NCBI GenBank assembly: GCA_030549495.1
Contig: JAUIRK010001013.1
Coordinates: 186,001 to 250,000 of the forward strand
Length of the DNA stretch: 64,000 bases
Source of the DNA: Nectonema munidae
Lineage: Eukaryota; Nematomorpha; Nectonematoida; Nectonematidae
Reading direction: 5' to 3'
Shown: in pieces, positions 56,360 through 64,000 of the stretch
How the letters are laid out: each line of letters starts with the position of its first letter
Position numbering within the stretch: position 1 is the stretch's first letter
The notes under the pieces: generated by a model
What the model was told of the DNA's origin: nothing
The model's database searches: none
The model's input: only the letters and a program-made list of their open reading frames with translations
Position numbers and translations under genes: made by a program

Positions 56360-56849
56360 CTATAGAGTAGCAAGTTTAGAACAAATCAAACTACCCGCGA
56401 CCCAATAATAAGGTTACTGTGCGATTATTTCATCAAGGTGAGGATAAACTCGGACTAACACATTCGAGCACATAAATAAAATAAAATTGAACTTACAAGA
56501 AGTTGGATTTCATTTTATTCATTGTCATTTCATATATATGCGTGATCAAGGAAACATCAAAAAAGAGTTTGAATATGAGGAAAATGTCGTCAGTGTCTTT
56601 CATTGATCCTCTAGGTCCAGGGGGATCAGAAATGGTATTTCTTAGGTTTATTCTTGGTATACGTCCTGCAAGAGTTGATTTTGGAGCCCAATGGAAAATA
56701 GTTCCATCAGGAGCAACCAAACTTTCTTCAATCACACAAGATGCAGTAGATGTAATAGAGGAAGAAGAAGGAGAATAGGAATTATAGGAATAGGATGTGA
56801 ATTCTTCCTCGCTTCCAAAACTGTATTCAGTGGAAAATTCTGAACTCAT

Positions 56850-58257
56850 TTATAATGGAGACGGGAGAAAAAAATAATTGTATACTAGTGAACGCAGATA
56901 ATAAATCTTGAAGCATTGGGAATATGTGATGAAATGAGTTGAAAAACGAGAATCAACTATAAAGTCATTATCGAAAGGAAATACAGGAAAAAAACAGTGA
57001 TCTCAAGAAATTTGATAAGTCAGACTGGAAAAATAGCAATAGGGAACGCCGAAATACAACATAGAAAGCGTAGAAGAGACGCATATATAAAAGCTGCATG
57101 GAAGCAAAGCTCGTGCAATCCTCCTACGTTATTCATATCTCAAGATATAATATATCAATAAAAAATGCTGTTTGAAAATAACATTTGGTAAGAGAAATGA
57201 CGTAAAGAAACGTGATCAATTTTGGTAAACGAAGAAACCGAACATATAAGAAGTAACGCGTAAACAATACTTCAACTTTATCCAAAGTTGTTATGATTAT
57301 TCATATGCATGCGGTATATGAGTTATTTGATAGAACCTGATAATGATTATATATTTTGAAGATCATAGAAGAGACATTCATCACTAAACAGACAGACAGA
57401 GGGAAGTTTTTCGTTTTGAAATGGAAATCATTTACTAAATTTTATAATCAAGCGTCTATCATAATTTTTTTAGTTTTTTTGCTATTGTCAGTAACTGGTA
57501 ATCGGGTGTTTTAGTGCGGTATCGTGTCCCAGGTTTTACCGTATGAACACCCGTTAAAATAATATGATATATCATGAGTTCTTTATTAAAATAAATCAAT
57601 TTGTTAGTTTGGGTTTTTTGGACGTTTTTTCAACCATTTTTTCCTTATCGTTAATTTGCGAAAAAAATGTCCCTAGTCCGTATACGGAGTAAATACAAAA
57701 TGATCCGTAGTGCGATGGTTGTTTAACGAACGTTGGGAAGTCGGAGAAAAATGCGATTAAGCCTCCAACTCCAAATAATTAAAAAACTTTAAAGTTTAAT
57801 GCTAATGCTTTGCTTCAGATTTCGACTAAAAAAGGGTCACTCTATATCTTAAAAGCGACCCTGCATCCGACTCATCCCCTTAAAATCTCTGACCCCGACC
57901 CTCCGTTTTACTGATTAGTTACGTGTGTTTAAAATAAAATTAATTACTATTCGCTAATTATATTTTTATTAAATAATAATTTGCAGAAGAAACAAATGTA
58001 GCATTGATGTCATCAAGCTTTGGGCTCTTGTTTGTGTGTGTGTGTGTATTTATGTCATTTATCACGAGTGCTCAAAATGTGTATTAAGACAAAAATGTGT
58101 ATTAGTTTCAATAAAAATTTCTTAACTGACTGTGACATCAGTAATGTGGTACTACTCAAATGTGTGTATGTATGTGTGATGTACTCGGATGATGTCACAG
58201 TTTATTCAATCCAATAGCTATAAAAATAATCCATAAAGTATACGATTATTTAAGAAT
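56850..58257. other. gene-free stretch
   Basis: AT-rich; GCATATATAAAAGCTGCATG at 57079 looks like a TATA box with downstream start region but no ORF follows. A GT dinucleotide run of about 7 units is at 58031-58046. No gene recognised. Confidence 0.35.
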
Positions 58258-58269
58258 AAACTGCAAATA

Positions 58270-58627
58270 AGTTAAGTTAAGTTGTTTGTGACGTTTGCAC
58301 CCATCCTTTCGGATATCGTGGCCCGCCCGGAATGCTGAGTCCAGGTCTACCTGGACTTTCCATCCCACTAAACACCTACCGGCCCTTGTTACTGCATAGC
58401 TATACCTTGTTATATATATTATTTTACAAGAATTTATGTTACAATATGTAAATACAGCTGAGTGATCAATACTATCCTAACGCGAACGCTCCCAATTTGG
58501 GAAACAAACTTATTGTCTAGTGATAGCTTTATTACTAACCACGTAGAATCGGGTCGCTACAGCACTACCTAACCGTAAAAACCTTTGAATTCTTCAGAGG
58601 AAGAAAACCAGGCTAAAAAACCGGCAC
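58270..58627 (-). mobile_element. SINE-B copy 4, full length with 12-bp target duplication
   Basis: The duplication AAACTGCAAATA flanks the copy (58258-58269 and 58628-58639). On the minus strand it starts GTGCCGGTTTTTTAGCCTGG and ends in ACTTAACTTAAC repeats, 358 bases in all. The hairpin GTCCAGGTAGACCTGGAC (58339-58356 on the plus strand) is perfect, followed by a GAAA-capped small hairpin ATCCGAAAGGAT. I see no convincing A and B boxes, so the source RNA is unknown. Confidence 0.85.
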
Positions 58628-58639
58628 AAACTGCAAATA

Positions 58640-59155
58640 TTCTGCACTACTAATATTGAGCCTACACCCTCTCTACCCCGCAATTTAAGAGAGTGTCCCG
58701 CAAACATGGGTAGGTTACCCGCTCTGCATAGGGCTTATTACAAATGTGTTCATATTTTTTCTTTTGATATCTAGAAAAAAAAGTATAAACAAAATCTTGT
58801 TAATGATCTCTTATTTTTACACAAATATATTTTTGTACTCATGCATTCTTTCGCCAACATTCATAGAATGTATCGAGTGAAGAAATAGTGCTTCCTGTGT
58901 GAAATGATCTCATCTCCCCCTTTTCTTTGTATTGTTTTTTCTTTACTTGATTTTGGAAAATTCGTTGTTGTCAAATTATGATGAATTTTTAGAAATAGGT
59001 GGTGCTAAACTTTTTACAGGAAATAAATTATATCTGAAAACTATAACATGTGTAGACTAGTGGTGAAACGAGTATCGCGTTTCAAGAACCAGTTTCGCTT
59101 CCAAAAAAGCTAAATAAAAAGTGGGAAAATTTAGTTATTTAAAAAAAAAATTTAA
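58640..59155. other. gene-free stretch
   Basis: No gene or repeat recognised; CTACACCCTCTCTACCCCGC near 58662 is locally GC-richer than its surroundings. Confidence 0.35.
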
Positions 59156-59158
59156 CTT

Positions 59159-60028
59159 AAAACCTCCTTAAGTTGAACACTCTGGGTGTTAATAGAGGTT
59201 ACATTAGTTAAGTCAATTTTGACAATTAAAATATTCCTTATTTAGCCTAATCATAAATGGTTTTGATTCTTAAGTTTAATTTGATAGCTTTTGTGTAGAA
59301 TAAACTTATTTATGAAAATTACAAAGAAATGCTCTCGGTTCAATCTCATTTCAAATTTAAAATTTAATTATGAAAAAAGCTTTGTTTATTTATGGAATAT
59401 GACAAAATTTGGTTAAATCCGTCATAAAATGTTAAGTGTTAGTGGTCGATTGTTGATTTAACTGTTCATATCATGCAGTGCATCGAGTCTGTTGTGATGT
59501 TTGGAATTACAGGCCCCATATTTGAGGCTTAGCTTGGAAATGAAATATTATGCCTTTTTGTATCGAATATTGCCCAGTGCTTCATATATGATACACCTGA
59601 AGTTTTAATTCTCAAAAACGAAAAGACAGATTCTCTCGTTGAAGTTTCGTAACTTATATGTTATAAAAACTTATTCATTTTATTTATCTTCGAAGTTTCA
59701 AAATGATTCAAAAGTGAAGTTTTCAAAAACATCAACTTTCACTTTCATGCATGATTTTTTCACCAACCTGTTGAAATAAAATTTAGATGTTTATATATAT
59801 AGCATAATTAAGATTTTAAATGACAATGTTGCTTAATATTTGTGATGATAAAAGGGCAGCGTTAATTGTTTAACTTGTATGATATATGGAGGGTTTTTTT
59901 CATGTTTTCAAGAAGATAGTGTTCACTGTTCACAATAGAGGGGTGTTCGGTAATGAGAGGTTTACTAATTTAAGGAAACATCATTGAAACTGTAAAAAGT
60001 GTTCTCTATTCGAGGTTTTACTGTATTA
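59159..60028. mobile_element. possible Tigger/mariner-like non-autonomous element
   Basis: Left side AAAACCTCCTTAAGTTGAAC with GTTAATAGAGGTTACA and right side, read inward, TACAGTAAAACCTCGAATAG with AGAACAC share the AAAACCTC start common in Tigger-like ends. No coding sequence between them. Ends are diverged and no clear TA duplication can be fixed on the left. Confidence 0.35.
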
Positions 60029-60029
60029 T

Positions 60030-60380
60030 TTATCTTTATTCATGGAATAACTTTTTAAAAATATTTGAGCACTCAAAATTTTGCGAGAAAGCTCTGTTCC
60101 TTATTTTGAGAGAAACATTAACGAGTTTGAAAAAGATCTTTGATTCATTGTGAATAAGGCAGAAAAAAACGTCAAGTTCACTTATGTGTACCACTTATGC
60201 ACTTATTCCGTAGGTACGTACCACCTAACTTTAACGATTAGTTTTTGACCATAAAAGAACTTAAGGTTAACAGACACAATAGCATATGAATATAATACAA
60301 GTAAACGAATCCGCTTAAAAATATACAAAACTTAACTTAATTTATTTGCACATGTGCATAACCATAAACAAGCAAAATAT
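60030..60380. other. gene-free stretch
   Basis: AT-rich, nothing recognised. Confidence 0.4.
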
Positions 60381-61200
60381 TTAACTGATATATAAGTTAA
60401 AATAGTTATTGGTTATTATCAATACCAATAAGTACCCGTAAGTCAATGCGATGGCTGGAGTTGCTTTTTTTCTACTAGTTTTGCAAGCCATGGAGATATT
60501 ATGCTCGCAGAACATCGGAAATTGTGTTCTGGGTTTACGAAACGATTTCTTGTCTTCGACTTGATTGTAAGAAAGGTAGAAAACTCTTGTTCGCATTCCC
60601 ATGTCGTTGGAAATATGAGAAGCTGATGAATTGCTGTTCACTATTGGCGGATAGGAGGGACTTACATTTAACCAGAAGTTGGCCAATTTATGATTTTCAC
60701 CTTCGTCGCACTGCAAATCGATGAGTTCTTCTTGTTCACCAGTTCCCACTGTGAGATCACCTGTGTTAATAGTAGTGAATGGATTCCGAATGTAAGTGCA
60801 TGTTTGTGCATCACGATCATTGAAGAAGTAGTGTCTGATTTCATCTTTCAACAGAAGGAAATCTTTGCTGATCTCTTGACCAAATGCTATACTATGTTCC
60901 CCTCTCCCCAACTGACGCCACATTCTCACACATTCCAAACGGTCTGTTCTCAATCCACAGATCGAGCTTTCGAGTAAATGCAGTCAATTTGATTGAGAAA
61001 ACAATGATGTTACTTTCAGTGCCCTGAGAACAATTGAAATGATACATAACTCCAAAAATATCTGACAGGTAGGCACGGTAATGAATGAAGTTTCCATCTT
61101 CAAGGATCTTCTGAACTTTGTGATTTCCTTTTGTTGTAGTTGTCATTTCATTGGTCAAGAGTAATTCACTTCGAATTGCATCCAGTAGCATAACGCACAT
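60381..61200 (-). pseudogene. hAT transposase fragment (SCAND3/ZBED5-like)
   Basis: Two overlapping minus-strand frames. 61200-60892: RAYLSDIFGVMYHFNCSQGT, then NIIVFSIKLTAFTRKLDLWI, matching the hAT stretch YLADIFxxLNxLNxxLQGxx..I..l.dKi.aF.rKLxLW. 60953-60640: FLLLKDEIRHYFF, TYIRNPFTT and GEQEELIDLQCDEGENHK, LANFWLNVSPSYP, matching the later FPD...WIRNPF...QEELIDL...FW part. The final dimerisation motif is absent. The frame change near 60900 and missing ends make it a dead copy; no TIRs found. Confidence 0.7.
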
Positions 61201-61384
61201 ATATTAGAAGCTGTGCGCAGTTTGACACGTCCGTTGATTCCTCCAGTTGTATTGCAAATACATATTTTGAGCCCTGTACTTCTGTAATTACTGGTTCATT
61301 AATAACCTACTAAAAATTAATATTTATTTTCCTACTAAACTTTCCTAATAATAATTAAAGTATCCTTTTATACCTGGTCCCCAT

Positions 61385-61645
61385 CTCCTTCATAGTGTTC
61401 CTCGTCACTCATTGATCTCACATTTTCGGGAAATCGATCCGTATGCCAAAATAAATACTGCATCCCAGGTTTTCAAAAGCAGGTAGCATATTAGTGATAA
61501 AATCTTCATTGTTTTCGGCTTTCTTATTGCCAAGAGAGTTCTTTACGACTCCAATGAAAGACTTACACGCTCAAATTCAGTATTTTTGTTGAGATAATGA
61601 ATTTGAGGACAATCAAATATCCCAGCTTTTGGCATTTCCACAGTC
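61385..61645 (-). pseudogene. GERFHQD-family fragment, second copy
   Basis: In order on the minus strand: PKAGIFDCPQIHYLNKNTEF near 61630-61570, SFIGVVKNSLGNKKAENNED with NMLPAFENLGCSIYFG, and DRFPENVRSMSDEEHYEGDG at about 61440-61395. This overlaps the region AGVFNGPEIRSLMKDD to FPENRDSVSDEQ of the copy at 17.3-18.1 kb, with one or two frame changes. The conserved RFHQD end is lost. Confidence 0.6.
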
Positions 61646-61649
61646 AAGC

Positions 61650-63270
61650 CAAGAAACATTTGTCACAATTAATTCAAACACTCACCATTTTTTTCTAGAT
61701 CTTCTTATAATGCTGAACACCATCCTACTATCACACAAGCAAAAGAAGCAAGGGTACTTGCTAAGTCCCTTTGTTGTCCCAACAAAAAATGCACCATTTT
61801 GAAAGCAACAAAAATAAAGGACTTACAAGATTTCTCCAGTAATAAATATTCAATAGTTTGATACTTCTCCTCTAGTTTAGCTTAGTAAAGAAGTACCAAA
61901 ACACATTTTAAGTAATGAATGGTCTATTAATATTTTATCTTAAATCGTTTTTCAAATTTTTCAGGCTCCTTTTTTGGAACTCCGCAGGCTTTTGTAGAGG
62001 CTGCCTAATATCATTACAGTATGCTAAGTCTTTGTTCTCAGAGAAAAACAAAGAAACTCTTGATGTTTTTTGGGGTAAAACGTGATGCATGTACTTTTAG
62101 ATAGTGAATTCTTTTCTTTCAATCTAGATCACACGCCCCAAACTTTTTCCGATCATTTTCTCCTATACTCACTTCATACATCCAGATTTTCCTCTTCATG
62201 TGACGACGAAAGGAAAAGTCAAAACACTCAGTGACTATTTACTAATTTATTTATAAATTGTAGAAACAAAAATTGTTAAAACAACTAAAAAACTTTTGTT
62301 TGTTCGTCCAACTTATAATTAGATTAGTGAGAAATTTGAGGTTGCTTTTTGTGAACCATTGTATGTAAGGGTTTGATTTTGGCAAGCGCGTAACGTATGT
62401 CAAATTTCGCCTCAAATTGCTTTGTGCTTCTGAGTAAAGTAGAAAATCGTGACTCCAGAGCGCCCTATGCACGAAATGAGTTTTAATATTTTTTTTAGGG
62501 CAAAAATCATATTTCCTGCATTTTTTACAAAGAAAAGATCCAAAATTTCTATACATTACATTCCTTGCACAGTTTCCACAAAAAGCTTAGGCAAAAGTGG
62601 TAAGTAGTGAATTGTATTTATCTACACTTTTTTCAGAATAACTAACGTCTAAATCTTTGAAATGTAGGTTTGTTGCTTTAAATGATCTTGGATATCCTTT
62701 AAAAGGTTCAGAAACGCCAATTTCAAAAAGGTTCAGTCTTTTCCATCTCAAAAAAGCTTCTTTTCATTCTCACGACTAACTTCATTTCTTCGACCAAATT
62801 CTCTCTATCTCCATTTTTTGGTAAGTTCAAACTCTCTAAAATGTTGGTTTACTTCGCATGCTTCCGATGCTTTTTTGTGATAGTTTTCTCCCTTGAAATC
62901 GTTTAACAAGTCTTTCCATTCTTCGTGCAGGCCTCATCGCCACCACTACAGCTTTATTTCAATCCTCTTGTAACAAAAATGTTTTAGTACTAAAATTTTT
63001 AAGTAACTCTGTTTCAAGCATCACTCTTCAAGAAAGTAATGAGAAAAAATGAGAGGACTAAGCCCATCTCAGCTTTAAAGTCTACTTTAATACCTTTTCA
63101 AATGTTGTTTTAGGTCAAGGAGGGAAATAATTTTAAGCAGCAAAAAGTATAGGTAATGAGAAAAAAATTAATATCATGCTATGACTAAATTATTCATTAT
63201 GTTTACACTCATCTAATAAAAGTGCAATTAAATTTTTTTATTACTTTACACATTAATTCTTTTTCTCTGA
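61650..63270. other. stretch without a recognised gene
   Basis: A 101-codon minus-strand frame at 62251-62556 and decayed protein-like traces near 62960-62600 (minus strand, EEWKDLLNDFKGENYHKKAS) do not match a family I know. They may be worn transposon coding sequence. Confidence 0.3.
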
Positions 63271-63274
63271 ATAG

Positions 63275-63425
63275 GCCAAAAAGCTCGGGGACTAAGGTAA
63301 ACGGTTCCGACCTCTCTACTATTAACAAAAGGCACTATGGCCTTCAACAAACTAAACCGCATCTACAGTTTTCTAGCCCAAGCATGAAACCCGTGAAAAA
63401 AAGGAAAAATCTGGCAATGGTTTAG
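63275..63425 (+). CDS. speculative terminal exon, basic Ser/Lys-rich
   Basis: A pyrimidine-rich tract and TGAATAG (acceptor at 63273-63274) precede a frame reading RPKSSGTKVNGSDLSTINKR, later SMKPVKKRKNLAMV and a TAG stop at 63423-63425. FGFs often end in a basic tail after ALNKxGRPxxGxKT, and RPKSSGTK would fit that place after the candidate exon 3, but the splice phases I can read do not agree and a 12-kb intron would lie between. It may belong to another gene or to none. Confidence 0.2.
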
Positions 63426-64000
63426 GCTGAAAATAAGATAGATGGAATACTGTAAACATAAATTCCAATTTGGCAAACGTAAATTGAAAATATCGAAGCT
63501 GTGAAACAAACATTAATCCTTTTTTTTACTTTTTTCGAACGCCATCACAACTTGAAATTTGCTTACAAAACCAAAAGATTACACTAAAATGTGGCAGAAT
63601 AGGTCTGCTTTAGGAGGCTTTGCTTTAATATATTTGTTTTTGATTGAAAATGCAGTTTAATTTGTGTAGATCAAGCGTGGCGCAGACTTATCTAAATCAA
63701 CTTGATTGATTACTTCACTAAATATGATTTATCAGCCTAATTTATAATGCTTTCCAGAATGTGTGTTCAAGGCACTAGACAGAATGTTGTAAGTTCAGAT
63801 ATTTAAATAGCCATGATGTATTATTTCAATGCATGTCTGCACAAAAAGTTTTGTAGTTTGATTTATTACTTCTTTTCATCACAATCTCTCTATGTAAGCT
63901 CGTGCTAATCTATCTTCAATCTCATAACTAATTTCAGTCTGATATATGTGCATAATTCATACCTTTCTCTATTCTATTTTACTTTCTCAATACTTCAAAT
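63426..64000. other. right edge, nothing recognised
   Basis: AT-rich sequence to the window end with no gene, repeat end or RNA signature that I can support. Confidence 0.4.

Larger units (their letters stand above)
54000..56849 (-). pseudogene. piggyBac transposase, split by a hAT MITE
   Basis: From the N-terminus at 56849: an acidic Ser-rich start (EFSTEYSFGSEEEFTSYSY), APDGTIFHWAPKSTLAGRIP and a DIFLIFKLFFDVSLITHIYE segment. After the insertion at 55471-56359 and its surroundings the transposase resumes at about 55271 with VGIYELFSNYGRPFLRACLG, then FTDRFFLPVMNSL (54780), YKSGVNMANKMIRSYRSKKP and CRRWTLAVFCKYLDMAALN (54450-54380), ending in the Cys-rich CSICLSRKNKATRRCSKCIK piece near 54100. 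Frame changes occur between the parts, so it is inactive. Family length would be about 550-600 residues; most of it is represented. Confidence 0.8.

Noticed and set aside
60524-60977. Plus-strand ORFs of 66 and 95 codons
   Set aside because: They lie antisense to hAT transposase frames with recognisable motifs and have no domain of their own.

Overview
The window looks like nuclear DNA from an AT-rich metazoan, most likely an arthropod. It carries intron-split animal genes (an atypical cadherin of the Flamingo/CELSR type and an FGF-like ligand), canonical GT-AG introns of only about 50-56 bases, a beta-spectrin retrocopy, several tRNA-derived SINEs, and many eukaryotic DNA transposons (pogo/Tigger, piggyBac, hAT, MULE). 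A transposon-like family with the motif GERFHQD, which I know mainly from arthropod genomes, occurs twice. The arthropod call is inference; a crustacean would fit but cannot be proven here. There is no bacterial operon structure.

Layout. 0.6-2.9 kb: pogo-like transposon with a nested MITE. 4.2-7.5 kb: Flamingo/CELSR-like cadherin on the minus strand, a 2.5-kb first exon followed by two small exons; any further exons would lie to the left, in a region that now holds a SINE and the pogo element. 9-16.5 kb: a mosaic of old mobile elements (piggyBac piece, LINE reverse transcriptase, palindromic MITE, hAT, two SINE families). 17.3-18.1 kb: a decayed GERFHQD-family copy. 21.8-22.9 kb: beta-spectrin processed pseudogene. 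23.2-24.1 kb: BEL/Pao fossil. 24.36-30.2 kb: a large near-perfect palindrome with two head-to-head copies of an unrecognised 198-residue gene and MULE remnants at the outer ends of the arms. 32.35-39.24 kb: a longer paralogue of part of the palindrome arm, holding a hAT element that is itself split by a complete 3.9-kb TTAA-flanked element with two arrays of about 150-base repeats. 41.4-43.7 kb: an internally deleted piggyBac.

44.25 kb onward: an FGF-like gene on the plus strand. Exons 1 and 2 (44.25 and 50.04 kb) are well supported, exon 3 (51.1 kb) moderately, and a terminal exon at 63.3 kb is speculative. Its introns have collected TTAA-element copies, two related piggyBac fossils, a hAT MITE, SINEs, hAT and GERFHQD-family remnants.

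The most unusual signals are (1) the 5.8-kb palindrome with two identical divergent ORFs, (2) a roughly 360-base SINE-like repeat whose 8-bp hairpin shows two compensatory double substitutions between copies, with one copy carrying a tail-to-head junction that suggests a multimeric template, (3) a SINE copy that seems to have carried along about 115 bases of cadherin-gene sequence, and (4) the TTAA-flanked element with paired 150-base arrays and G/C-run hairpins at both ends. No rRNA gene, clear functional tRNA gene or CRISPR array was seen.
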